A stretch of DNA of 61,521 nt from CAZLKN01 sp964560135. GTDB lineage: Bacteria > Actinomycetota > JAICYB01. The position numbers and the translations under genes are program-made. The notes beneath the pieces are model-generated. The model was not told the origin of the DNA and searched no databases. It saw only the letters and a program-made list of their open reading frames with translations. The stretch lies in assembly GCA_964560135.1 (NCBI GenBank), contig CAZLKN010000015.1, forward strand, positions 1-61,521, given 5' to 3'. The number at the start of each line of letters is the position of its first letter. The stretch's first letter is position 1. Positions 1 to 8,089 of the stretch are shown here, in pieces.

Positions 1-757
1 CCGCGAGGTAATCCCGGTAGCCCATCCAGGCCGTCCACCAGTCTTCACGTCCACGCCTGACGCGGACGACGTATCTGGACAGCATGAATCTCGGTACGCC
101 GAAGACCATCCAGTGAACGGTCGCGGCAACCGCGAGCAATTCATGTGATCCACCCGGACGGGCCCCCAGGAAGGCGATCAGCACGGCAGCGACCGTTGCG
201 ATGAACGCACCGCTCCATGCAGGGACCCCGTTCCCCAACACACCACGCTCGGCCGCTTCGGCCCTGACTTGCTGCGTGAAGCGCTTGAACGTGGCGGCGA
301 AGTCGTCATGCCGACGTACCAGTTGGTCGGCTAGTGCCGACAGAGACATCCCTTCGCGCGGCATCGTCCGGCGGAGCCAGGCGGCGACGTGCTGCTCGCA
401 GGGTCGCATCGAAGCCGGATCGCCTGACGCGACGAGGTGCAGGTCGACCACCACCCGGGCGTCGCTCGCGCGGTCCGATGGGCCCTGCCGGGGGCTCGCC
501 AGGATGTGGGCATGCCGGATGAGGTCGAGCATGGTGGCGACGAACGCCTCCATCTGCACGGTGTGGTTCGGCAGGAGGGCAGCCACGATCGCGGGATATT
601 CGTCGTCGGGGGGACTCGAACGTACCGTCGCGTGACCGCGCTGCAACCACCGGGACGTCTGCCACCACTCCCAGGCCAGAAGGGCGAGGGTCACCAGGAA
701 AACGGCCGCGAGCAGGAGCCACGCCACCACAGGCCACGGGGTGGATTGAGCGTCCAT
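1..757 (-). CDS. DUF2207-like membrane protein, C-terminal part missing (window edge)
   Basis: An uninterrupted reading frame runs on the minus strand from an ATG at 757 to the left end of the window, 252 codons so far. It starts with a hydrophobic membrane segment (about residues 9-28), followed by a cytoplasmic-looking stretch with a P-x(4)-YPAIVAALLP block and an MEAFVATMLDLIRHAH block. This pattern is the one seen in DUF2207 proteins, where a similar segment reads like a winged-helix-type domain. Two more hydrophobic segments follow near residues 184-200 and 206-220, and then a WW-x2-W-x2-YRDYL block. I infer an integral membrane protein of unknown function. The gene is divergent from the AAA ATPase with about 100 bp between the starts. 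The family call rests on pattern recognition only. Confidence 0.7.
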   Translation of the reverse strand, partial: MDAQSTPWPVVAWLLLAAVFLVTLALLAWEWWQTSRWLQRGHATVRSSPPDDEYPAIVAALLPNHTVQMEAFVATMLDLIRHAHILASPRQGPSDRASDARVVVDLHLVASGDPASMRPCEQHVAAWLRRTMPREGMSLSALADQLVRRHDDFAATFKRFTQQVRAEAAERGVLGNGVPAWSGAFIATVAAVLIAFLGARPGGSHELLAVAATVHWMVFGVPRFMLSRYVVRVRRGREDWWTAWMGYRDYLA

Positions 758-857
758 CGCCCCATGTTCGTGAGAAGCAGGGGACAGGACAAGGAGGCAC
801 GGCGCGGTACAGTGAGATCGGGTGCATCCGGAAGGTCGAAGGAAGGGGAGCCGGGAC

Positions 858-2456
858 GTGCCGCGGAATCCGCGCATCGGTACTGCGGATGCGACGGGGG
901 ATTTCCGTCTCCTCCTCGCCTCCCGCTACCCGCTGATCATCGCCGAAACCCGCGAGGAGGCACGTTTCCTCGCCCTCGTGGAGGATGTGATCGCGGACCT
1001 CGATCTCCCCTTGTGGACGTGGTCGGCGACGCGAGGGCTGGCGCGAGACGGCATGGGAGCCGATCCGGGATCGACGGATGCACGCAAGGCCTTGGAGGGG
1101 CTTTCGCGGGTCACCGCTCCGGGTGTTTTCGTGTTCCTCGACTTGCATCACGGGCTGCGGGATCCGGTGATCATCCGCTTGGTGAAGGAGTTCGCGCAGC
1201 ATGCGGAGGAGGACCAGACCCTGGTGGTGACCGTTCCGGAGCGGGTTGATCCCCCGGACCTCCGAGGTCTCGCCCTTCCCTGGCTTCTGCGTCCCCCGGC
1301 GGAGGAGGAGCTGAAGGACCTCGTCCAGCGGTCGCTGAGCGACCTCGAGGATCGCGGCATCCCCGTATCGCTCTCCGAAGACGCCTCCCAGGAGCTCGTT
1401 CGCGCGCTTCGTGGACTGTCGCTCACGGAGGCGGAACGGTTGATCCAGAGAGCAGCCGTCCGGGACGGCGAGATGCACCCGGAGGACGTCCCGTACGTGC
1501 GCAGCATCAAGGCCAATCTCCTGGAGGAGAACACCATCCTCGAGCTCATCGAGGTCAACCTCGGAGACCTGGACGATGTGGGTGGACTCGACCGCCTCAA
1601 GGAATGGCTGCATCTGCGCGGCCGGGCGATGGAGCCGGAGGCTGCGGCCTTCGGCCTCGAGCCCCCGAGGGGGGTGCTGATCACCGGCGTCCCTGGATGC
1701 GGGAAGTCGCTGATCGCGAAGACCCTCGCCCAGACCTGGGGGCTCCCACTGATCCTGCTCGACCCCGCGCGCATCTTCGGTCCGTTGCTGGGAGAGTCGG
1801 AGCAGCGTCTTCGCGACGCGCTGAAAACCGTGGAAGCCATGGCGCCGATTGTGCTCTGGGTGGACGAGATCGAGAAGGGTTTCGCTTCGGGTGGACGGGC
1901 AGACTCCGGAGCCAGTCAGCGGATCCTCGGCACCATCCTTCGCTGGATGCAGGAGCGGCCCGCGGGTGTCTTCTTCGTGGCCACTTGCAACGATGTCACC
2001 TCGCTGCCGCCTGAGTTCCTGCGCAAGGGACGGTTCGACGAGATCTTCTTCGTCGACCTGCCCGAGGCGGCAGAGCGGGCCCAGATCTTCCGGTTGCACT
2101 TGGAGCGCCGCCGCTGGGATCCGGACGACTTCGATCTGGAAGAACTCGTGCAGGCCACCGACGGGTTCTCGGGGGCCGAGATCGAAGCCGCGATCGTCGG
2201 AGCTCTATACCGGTCCTACGCCGCGGACACGGACCTCACCACCGATCAGCTCCTCGAGGAGATCGCCGCCACGGTCCCGCTCTCCCGCGCGCGTCCCGAA
2301 GAGATCGGCGCGCTCCGGACGTGGGCGGAATCACGAGCCGTGCCGGCGCAGGACAAGAGTGCGGCCGGCCCGCGGAAGCGGACCGGCGGCGGAAAGAGCA
2401 CCCCTGCTACCCGGAAGCGGGCCGCCGGTGGCAAGAGCCGTTCCCGCAGCCGCTGA
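858..2456 (+). CDS. Ycf46-like AAA ATPase
   Basis: A soluble 532-residue ATPase with one AAA module in its second half. Walker A GVPGCGKS lies near residues 277-284, Walker B IVLWVDEIE near 331-339, the sensor-1 Asn in ATCND near 378 and an arginine-finger block RKGRFDE near 389. An N-terminal alpha/beta region of about 230 residues (LIIAETREEARFL, then FVFLDLHHGL) matches the layout of the Ycf46 family, known from plastids and cyanobacteria and also found in Actinobacteria. Its target is unknown. The last 40 residues are a Lys/Arg/Gly/Ser tail that could bind nucleic acid. I chose GTG 858 because AAGGAAGGGGAG lies just upstream; an ATG at 822 would add 12 residues. Confidence 0.85.
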   Translation: MPRNPRIGTADATGDFRLLLASRYPLIIAETREEARFLALVEDVIADLDLPLWTWSATRGLARDGMGADPGSTDARKALEGLSRVTAPGVFVFLDLHHGLRDPVIIRLVKEFAQHAEEDQTLVVTVPERVDPPDLRGLALPWLLRPPAEEELKDLVQRSLSDLEDRGIPVSLSEDASQELVRALRGLSLTEAERLIQRAAVRDGEMHPEDVPYVRSIKANLLEENTILELIEVNLGDLDDVGGLDRLKEWLHLRGRAMEPEAAAFGLEPPRGVLITGVPGCGKSLIAKTLAQTWGLPLILLDPARIFGPLLGESEQRLRDALKTVEAMAPIVLWVDEIEKGFASGGRADSGASQRILGTILRWMQERPAGVFFVATCNDVTSLPPEFLRKGRFDEIFFVDLPEAAERAQIFRLHLERRRWDPDDFDLEELVQATDGFSGAEIEAAIVGALYRSYAADTDLTTDQLLEEIAATVPLSRARPEEIGALRTWAESRAVPAQDKSAAGPRKRTGGGKSTPATRKRAAGGKSRSRSR

Positions 2457-2648
2457 CCCCGCTTCCTCCGCCCGGCGTAGCTTGATCGTCTCGTAGCCGC
2501 GGATCTGGTCTGCTGCCGACGCCACCTCGACGCAGAGCCTGTGAGCGTCCGGATTCAGGTTCGTCGGCGCGTGCTCGAGGGCGTCGCGAGACCACCCCAC
2601 CAGCTCCCGCTCCAGCTTGCGCCTCCGTGTCTTGCCGAGGTGTTGCAT
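2457..2648 (-). pseudogene. Remnant of 2-oxoacid (indolepyruvate-type) ferredoxin oxidoreductase C-terminus
   Basis: On the minus strand about 64 codons (from ATG 2648) read like the extreme C-terminus of indolepyruvate:ferredoxin oxidoreductase-type enzymes: an RRRKLERELVGW block followed by ADQIRGYETIKLRR, equivalent to the ...P-D-x-IRGYE-x-IKLRR... ending of that family. The parent enzyme exceeds 1000 residues, and an in-frame stop lies four codons upstream, so only the tail survives. The homology stops where the AAA gene ends at 2456. The rest of the 305-bp gap 2457-2761 holds a short plus-strand coding-like tail (RLLYAQLFEDILTPEDDPA, stop at 2709) with no recognisable start, and a hairpin. 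Family assignment is from memory of the motif. Confidence 0.5.
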
Positions 2649-2743
2649 ACGGCTCCTCTACGCGCAGCTCTTCGAGGACATCCTCACCCCGGAGGACGAC
2701 CCGGCGTGAGCGGTCTCAGCGGTTGACCACCTGACACACCTTT

Positions 2744-2761
2744 CCCGCCGCTCGCGGCGGG
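2744..2761 (-). terminator. Hairpin after the GH51-like gene
   Basis: CCCGCCG-CTCG-CGGCGGG forms a perfect 7-bp GC stem with a 4-base loop directly beyond the stop codon of the minus-strand glycosidase. There is no T-run, as is common for terminators of high-GC bacteria. It would end the GntR-to-glycosidase operon. Confidence 0.55.
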
Positions 2762-4264
2762 TCATCGGCGTCCCCCGAGGGTGCGGGGCCACGTGACCGC
2801 GGTGATGCTGCACGGAGGCAGATGGAGCCGGAACGGGCCGTTTCCCTCCACGGGGGGGCCGGGCTCGATGCCGATCGGATCCTCCACCCGCTCGCGCATC
2901 GAGGCGTCGATGACCGGTCCGTTGGTGTCCTGCGGGTCGGCGGTGATGATCGAGGTGCGCGGGGGGCCCGGCTGGGGCTCGGTCGTGTCGACGACGACCT
3001 CCCGGGAGTGCTCGAGGTCGCGGTTGACGAGGAACAAAGCGAGGCCCTCCGACCCGGTCGTCGCGAGCGTGTCGATGGTCGCTACCCGCTCCTGGGCGGG
3101 CAGGGCTCCGGTCTGCGGCACGTCGAAGGTGTCGCTGTCGACCGTGACGGCGACCCGCTCGGTGCCGAGATGCTTCGCGTACAGCGAGAACACGGCATGG
3201 TGGACGGAGAGCCGGAGGTCATCTCCCACTGGGACGAGACATCCACCCATGATCGGCTTGGCCAGTGCGAGCCAGTGGGCGGCGAGGATCCGAGGTTCGG
3301 AAAGAAACACGTGGAGTAGGCCGGATGTGTACAGCGCCGCCCCCATGGCGTTGCCGAGGAAGAGTGCCGTCGGATTGAAGCCGAACCAGGGCACCCATTC
3401 GGTCACGGCGAGTGAGACGTCGCTCCGATCCGTGAGCTCGTCAACGAGGCGGAGGTTCGCGGCGAGGTTGTCGCGGGCGAAGTCCGCCATGGCGGCGCAG
3501 CCCCGGAAGACATGATGGGCATCCGGGTTCTCCCACCAGGATGGGTCGATGATGATCGGACCGTAGGTGGAGTGGATCGAGAGGAAGTCGATGTCCGGAC
3601 CGAGGGTCGGGAGCACCCGCTCGTTCCAGTCGGGGATGGCGAAGGCCGGTCCGATGTAGCTCCAGTGGCCGCCGATCGCGCCGACGAAGGCGTCTGGTTC
3701 CACGCTTCGGATCGCTTCGAGCTGCGCCCGGGCCCGGCGGACATACTCCTCGGGCGACATCGCAATGCTGGCGTCGTTCGCACCGACCGTGTCCTCGGCG
3801 TTGGCGAGATAGATCTCGTTGCCGAGCTCCCAATGGGGGACGGGCACGCCTTTGTCCCGGCAGTAGGAGGCCCAGCGAGCCATGCTCTCGGGTGACTCAC
3901 CGACGGGGTTCGTCTGCAGCCACGGTGTGGCGCCCACGGCCCGGCAGAGGTCGAGGAGCTCGTCGGTGCCGAACCGGGGATCAGTGTCCTTGTGTTCGAA
4001 GCAGTCGACCATCTTCGGGCGTGTAGCCCAGGGCCCGGTGCCGCCTTCCCAGCGGTAATGGTCGCCGTGGCAGCCGCCCGGGAAGCGGAGCGTGCTTACG
4101 CCGGCGTCGCGCACGGCGTCGATCACCTCGGGACGGAAACGTTCGCCGTCCCAGAAGGGCTCCTTCGTGTACTCGGTCCACTCGATGTTGTGGCCGAGAG
4201 CGAGCCGGTTCACCGGGCCCAGCGGGTGGGCGGGATCTACGGAGATGCGAACCTCTTTTGTCAT
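2762..4264 (-). CDS. GH51-like alpha-L-arabinofuranosidase family protein
   Basis: A 500-residue clan GH-A (beta/alpha)8 enzyme without a signal peptide. The N-terminal ALGHNIEWT, STLRFPGG and WLQTN blocks, the acid/base Glu in WELGNEIY (about E150) and the putative nucleophile Glu in SLAVTEWVPW (about E289) fit GH51 and its relatives. It diverges from the second GH51 enzyme of this window (22651-24168), so the substrate may differ from an arabinofuranoside. The start at 4264 is set by CAGGAGCC; that Shine-Dalgarno sequence lies inside the 3' end of the upstream binding-protein remnant, whose stop is one base away, so translation may be coupled. The gene is the last of the minus-strand operon and also has its own promoter-like site near 4508-4531. 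Confidence 0.8.
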   Translation of the reverse strand: MTKEVRISVDPAHPLGPVNRLALGHNIEWTEYTKEPFWDGERFRPEVIDAVRDAGVSTLRFPGGCHGDHYRWEGGTGPWATRPKMVDCFEHKDTDPRFGTDELLDLCRAVGATPWLQTNPVGESPESMARWASYCRDKGVPVPHWELGNEIYLANAEDTVGANDASIAMSPEEYVRRARAQLEAIRSVEPDAFVGAIGGHWSYIGPAFAIPDWNERVLPTLGPDIDFLSIHSTYGPIIIDPSWWENPDAHHVFRGCAAMADFARDNLAANLRLVDELTDRSDVSLAVTEWVPWFGFNPTALFLGNAMGAALYTSGLLHVFLSEPRILAAHWLALAKPIMGGCLVPVGDDLRLSVHHAVFSLYAKHLGTERVAVTVDSDTFDVPQTGALPAQERVATIDTLATTGSEGLALFLVNRDLEHSREVVVDTTEPQPGPPRTSIITADPQDTNGPVIDASMRERVEDPIGIEPGPPVEGNGPFRLHLPPCSITAVTWPRTLGGRR

Positions 4265-4265
4265 C

Positions 4266-4500
4266 TCAGGCTCCTGAGTCCTTCTGCTCGTCCATTTTCC
4301 CCATCGTGTCAGAGGCCGAGTCACACGGTGGCTGGAAGACGGGACTGTCCTCGTGCGGCCAAGAGTCGATGGTGTGGCGGGCCCCGCCGTTCACGTAGCA
4401 CCAAGCGCCGTTATCGTCGGCGTAAGGCTCCCGGGCCGCTTCGCTCCACCAGATCTCGGCGGCGTCGGTCGTCATCGAACCTATCACCGGGTCCCCGGGA
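4266..4500 (-). pseudogene. 5'-truncated remnant of the membrane-anchored binding-protein family
   Basis: About 75 codons encode only the C-terminal end shared by the five full-length binding proteins of this window: MTTDAAEIWWS, then a PYADD-x(3)-WCYVNGGARH block and a final PPCDS. The closest match by eye is the end of the protein at 42080-43726 (MTTDAAEIWW...CYVDGG). The open frame continues upstream to an ATG at 4565 that overlaps the ceramidase-like stop by four bases, but that part reads through a palindromic operator and a -10 hexamer and shows no family similarity. A short ORF from ATG 4475 is possible. I read it as a remnant whose upstream part was replaced by promoter DNA. The extra tail ASDTMGKMDEQKDSGA differs from the paralogues. 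Confidence 0.7.
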
Positions 4501-4507
4501 GCTGCAG

Positions 4508-4522
4508 ACTTCGCTGCGAAGT
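4508..4522. promoter_or_regulatory. Palindromic operator site A (perfect)
   Basis: ACTTCGCTGCGAAGT is a perfect 7-1-7 inverted repeat, identical to the site at 8931-8945. On the minus strand a -10-like TATAGA lies immediately upstream (4526-4531), placing the palindrome over the likely transcription start of a promoter for the GH51-like gene. Confidence 0.7.
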
Positions 4523-4561
4523 AGTCTATATGCGGCGAAGACGAATTGCAGGTCGTCGTGT

Positions 4562-5935
4562 TCATCCTGCCGGCAGCAGGCGCTCGATCGAAGCGGTGAT
4601 CGCCTCGATGGTGCGTTCGAGCCCGCCGGCCTCGATCGGCGTCTGCCAGACCTGGTACAGGTCACGGCCGTACAAGTCACGGGGCGGCAGGTAGCTGAAG
4701 TGTGGTCCGTTGCTCAAGTTGGTCACGATCACCGCATGGTCGGGGAATCGTCTGCGGAGCTCGATCTGCAGGAGTGAGTAGGCCTCGGCGGGCTGACCGA
4801 CGATCAGCACCGCACCCAGCCGCCACACCCACACCTGCATGCGCGCCGGGGATTCTTCTCCGAGGATGCTTCGTGCCACCCGTCTCCGGCGGAGCCGCTC
4901 GGCCATGACCCGATCGGCGTCAGCGACGGTACCGTCTTCCTCGGGAGTATCGGCGCGGAGCGGAAGATCGACCGAGGTGCGGCGTGCGGCGCTGTCGCGT
5001 GGCTGCTGGGATGGAACGGAGTCCCAGACCGCGAGGGATGCGCCGGATTCCACGACTCCAACCATCTCTAAGCCGGTTCCCGGAGGGAGCATCCCCTCCA
5101 GGGTTGCGAGCACAGCGTAGCCGAGCTCGCGCCCGTTGGCTTCGACGATAGCCGGATCGGCGGTGTACTGGCGGCGCGGTGCGAGTTCTCCGGAGGCACC
5201 CTGCAGGAACAGGCAGGGGGCCCCGGAGGCGGTGGCCACCGACTCGCGCATCGGTCCGACGAAGTCGGGCGAGATGAGGCGGTTCTCCCAGGCGAAGGTC
5301 GTGGGGTGGCAGGCGTAGTTCACCACGGTGCCGAGCAGCGCGTCGGCGCCCGATAGACGTCCGACGAGAAGTGTGCCGTCCGCCTCGGCGCCGGGATGGT
5401 ACCCGCACAGGTAGCGGTGACCGTCCGGGTCGGGAAGATCGCGGTTGGAAGCCAGCGAGCAGTGGCCGGTGGCCCACTCGAGGGTCGCCGGCTGGAGACC
5501 CTCCAACGCCCCTCGAACCGCGCCGGTGACACGTTCCTGGATCCGTTCGAGGTACGGGACGATGTGCTCGCCACCGGGCAGGTCGGCGTCCATCCGTGCG
5601 ACGGATCCCGCGGCGTGGGTGTGTGCGAGGTTGATCATCACACGGTCGGGGTCGAGTGAGAGATGGTCGATGAGGCCACCGCGCACGAACCACTCGTCGT
5701 CGGCATCCTTCCACCAGGGGAGATCCATGCCCACGAGCACGAACGGCGGTGTCCCGTCGTCGGCGTCCCGGAGGACGAGTGCCGTGGCGGTGAGTGGACG
5801 ATGGATCCCCTCGGCCACCTCGTGGACGGCGGCTCCCCAGCAGCGGGCGTAGATCCCGACGGGAGGTGTGATGTCGACCTCGCGGATGCCGGCGAGGCCC
5901 GACCATCCCAGATGGCTCACGGCGGGCTCAGCCAT
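4562..5935 (-). CDS. Neutral/alkaline ceramidase-like hydrolase
   Basis: A 457-residue protein with the N-terminal DITPPVGIY signature of neutral/alkaline non-lysosomal ceramidase-domain proteins, followed by LVGMDLPW, a NLAHTHAAG block and NYACHPTTF, the last two offering His residues of the kind that bind the catalytic zinc. An LFLQGASGELAPR block corresponds to the segment holding the nucleophile of ceramidases. No signal peptide is seen, and it is shorter than true ceramidases (about 650-700 residues) because the C-terminal beta-sandwich is absent. Many such short homologues in sugar-catabolic operons have no assigned substrate, so amide hydrolysis is inferred. The start at 5935 gives an 8-bp overlap with the SDR gene; the stop overlaps the next frame as ATGA. 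Confidence 0.75.
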   Translation of the reverse strand: MAEPAVSHLGWSGLAGIREVDITPPVGIYARCWGAAVHEVAEGIHRPLTATALVLRDADDGTPPFVLVGMDLPWWKDADDEWFVRGGLIDHLSLDPDRVMINLAHTHAAGSVARMDADLPGGEHIVPYLERIQERVTGAVRGALEGLQPATLEWATGHCSLASNRDLPDPDGHRYLCGYHPGAEADGTLLVGRLSGADALLGTVVNYACHPTTFAWENRLISPDFVGPMRESVATASGAPCLFLQGASGELAPRRQYTADPAIVEANGRELGYAVLATLEGMLPPGTGLEMVGVVESGASLAVWDSVPSQQPRDSAARRTSVDLPLRADTPEEDGTVADADRVMAERLRRRRVARSILGEESPARMQVWVWRLGAVLIVGQPAEAYSLLQIELRRRFPDHAVIVTNLSNGPHFSYLPPRDLYGRDLYQVWQTPIEAGGLERTIEAITASIERLLPAG

Positions 5936-6722
5936 CTCGACGGATGGACGCTGCCGGTGTAACGAGGGACAGGCCGCCGTCCATGACGATCGCGGCTCCG
6001 GTGATGTGCCTGGCGTCCGGGTCACAGAGGTGAGCAACCTGGAGCGCGACCTCTTCGGCGGTGATGAGGCGACCCACGGGGACCACAGCTGCGGCCCGCT
6101 CCCGGAGCTCGGGCTGTTCGGCGAAGGCACGACCGCTCAAGCCGGCATCCACATAGCCCGGTGCGACCTCGTTGACGAGGATGCCGTCGGGGGCGAACTC
6201 CAGGGCCATACACCGGACGAGCATCGACAAGCCGGCCTTCGCGACGGAGTATGCGGGCAGGCCGGTGTGGGGTGCCTGTGCGGCCCAGCTTCCAAGGAAG
6301 ACGATCCGACCCTCACGACGGGCATCGACGAGACGCAGTGCGGCGGTTCGTGCGAGGTGGAAAGCGCCGTCGAGATTGGTCCGGAGCTCGTCCTGCCATT
6401 CCGATGCGGTGAGCTCCCGGAGAGTCCTCGTGGTGACCTGTGCGGCACTCGGTATCACGAGCGTCGGGATCCCCAGCTCGGCCTCGACCGTCCGGACCCA
6501 GGCATCGACGGCGACCGGGTCGCGAACATCCACCTGCTGGTAGTGGGAGCCGCGTCCGGCCGCATCGATGCGATCGAGGACCTCGCGGGCCGCGGCCGCG
6601 TCGTGCAGGTCGCCGAGCGCCACCGCGGCTCCTCGCCGAGCGAGTTCGATGCCGACCGCCTGGCCGATGTCTCCGAGCCCGCCGCTGATGACCGCCACGT
6701 GGCCGTCGAGCGATGCCGTCAT
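5928..6722 (-). CDS. Short-chain dehydrogenase/reductase (SDR)
   Basis: A 264-residue classical SDR. It has the N-terminal SGGLGDIG nucleotide-binding loop (variant of TGxxxGxG), Asp in GDLHDA where NAD-preferring enzymes bind the ribose, VDVRD, catalytic Ser in FLGSWAAQ, YSVAK with the Tyr/Lys pair, and APGYVDAG. The C-terminal ITGAAIVMDGGL block is typical. It would oxidise a hydroxyl of a sugar or amino-alcohol with NAD(H). The ATG at 6722 overlaps the aminotransferase stop (ATGA), so the two are translationally coupled in the minus-strand operon. Confidence 0.9.
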   Translation of the reverse strand: MTASLDGHVAVISGGLGDIGQAVGIELARRGAAVALGDLHDAAAAREVLDRIDAAGRGSHYQQVDVRDPVAVDAWVRTVEAELGIPTLVIPSAAQVTTRTLRELTASEWQDELRTNLDGAFHLARTAALRLVDARREGRIVFLGSWAAQAPHTGLPAYSVAKAGLSMLVRCMALEFAPDGILVNEVAPGYVDAGLSGRAFAEQPELRERAAAVVPVGRLITAEEVALQVAHLCDPDARHITGAAIVMDGGLSLVTPAASIRRDG

Positions 6723-8056
6723 ACGCGCGATGCTAGTCCTTTGAGGACGGTGTCGGCGTCCTCGAGGAGCCGGTCGATGTCGGCGTCGGTGTGTGCGGCG
6801 CTGACGTTGTTGCGCTTGAGGTTCATGGGCAGCATGAAATGACCCCGGTCGACCATCCCTGCGTGGAAGCCGACATAGCGCTCCGCATCGTTGTCCAGGA
6901 GCTCGTCGAAGTTCCTGGGTTGGCGGTCCAGGAAGTAGAGGACGAACACACTGCCGTAGCCGCAGGCTGTGGCCTCCAGACCATGCCCCCGGGCGAGGCA
7001 CTCAAGCTCCGAGCGCGCCCGCTGTCCGCGATCGAACATCCCGGCCAGGACCTCACCGGAGGCGAGGACGTCGATGGTGGCGCAGATCGCTGCCATGGCT
7101 GACGGATGTCCGTTGAACGTCCCCGCGAAGAAGACCGATCCCCCAGCGGTGCCGAACTCGCGCATCAGCGTCTCGGGTCCGGCGAGGGCGGCGGCAGGGT
7201 ATCCGTTGGCGACGGCCTTGCCGAGGCAGGTGAGATCGGGCAGGACGCCGGCGATGTCCTGGTATCCCCCGAGTCCATGCCGGACACCGGTGATCACCTC
7301 GTCGAAGATGAGGAGGGTTCCGTTGAGGGAAGCGAGCTCCCGCAGTCCCTCCAGGAATCCCGGCTCGGGAAGCAGCGCCCCGACATTGTGGGGGATGGGT
7401 TCCAGGATCATGGCTGCGACGTCACCGGTATTGCGCTCGAAAGCTGCCCGGACGTCCTCGAGGTCGTTGAAGCGGCAGACGATCGTGTCGGCGAGCTCAT
7501 GAGAGGAGGAACCGGCGGACAGGGGGTCGATGGTGCCGAGCTTGTCGCGGGTGGAGATCACGTTGAGGGCGACGGCGTCGTGCCAGCCGTGGTAGCAGCC
7601 CTGGAACTTGATCAGCTTGCGGCGTCCAGTCACTGCACGGGCGAGGCGGATGGCAGCGTAGGTCGCCTCGGAACCGGAGTTCGTGAACAGGACCTGATCG
7701 GCGCTGGGGACGTGCTCGACGATGCGCCTTGCGGCTTCGATCTCGAGGTCCGTGACACCGATACCGGTGAGATCGATCCGGTCGAGCGCCTCGCGCACGG
7801 CCGCTTCGACCGAAGGGTGCCGGTGGCCGAGGACGATCGGTCCGAAGGCCGCGTGGTAGTCGACGAATCGCGTCCCGTCGGCGGCTTCGATCCAGGCGCC
7901 TTCGGCCCGGGTGACGACGAGTTGCGGGTCCACCCGCCGGAGCGAGCTGTGTACGCCTCCCGGGGTGAATCGCTCCGCGTCGGCCCAGGTGGGCTGCGTG
8001 ATGCGGCCGGTCCGACCCGGCGGGGCAGGTTGAGGTCTAGTCTGGTCTGACCGCAT
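6719..8056 (-). CDS. Class III aminotransferase, glutamate-1-semialdehyde aminomutase-like
   Basis: A 445-residue PLP enzyme of fold type I. The Asp of LLIFDEVITG contacts the pyridine nitrogen of PLP, and LGKAVANGYP holds the Schiff-base Lys. FTNSGSEATYAAIRLAR and KFQGCYHGWHD are typical of glutamate-1-semialdehyde 2,1-aminomutase and its relatives. No tetrapyrrole gene is nearby, and the partners are an SDR and a ceramidase-like hydrolase, so a role in amino-sugar or amino-alcohol catabolism is more likely than haem synthesis. GGAGAG precedes the ATG, and the gene follows its regulator after 33 bp. Confidence 0.85.
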   Translation of the reverse strand: MRSDQTRPQPAPPGRTGRITQPTWADAERFTPGGVHSSLRRVDPQLVVTRAEGAWIEAADGTRFVDYHAAFGPIVLGHRHPSVEAAVREALDRIDLTGIGVTDLEIEAARRIVEHVPSADQVLFTNSGSEATYAAIRLARAVTGRRKLIKFQGCYHGWHDAVALNVISTRDKLGTIDPLSAGSSSHELADTIVCRFNDLEDVRAAFERNTGDVAAMILEPIPHNVGALLPEPGFLEGLRELASLNGTLLIFDEVITGVRHGLGGYQDIAGVLPDLTCLGKAVANGYPAAALAGPETLMREFGTAGGSVFFAGTFNGHPSAMAAICATIDVLASGEVLAGMFDRGQRARSELECLARGHGLEATACGYGSVFVLYFLDRQPRNFDELLDNDAERYVGFHAGMVDRGHFMLPMNLKRNNVSAAHTDADIDRLLEDADTVLKGLASRV

Positions 8057-8089
8057 GCTCTCCAGCGTAGCACGCCGCGGTAGGGGAAT

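Noticed and set aside
306..2099. Long minus-strand open frame (about 597 codons) opposite the AAA ATPase
   Set aside because: Arg/Pro/Gly-rich product without any domain pattern; the plus strand carries intact Walker motifs, and the left part overlaps the DUF2207-like gene in another frame.
6719..8056. True HemL (glutamate-1-semialdehyde aminomutase) for tetrapyrrole synthesis
   Set aside because: The context is a sugar/amide catabolic operon with a GntR regulator and no other haem genes; HemL-like family membership is kept, the pathway role is not.
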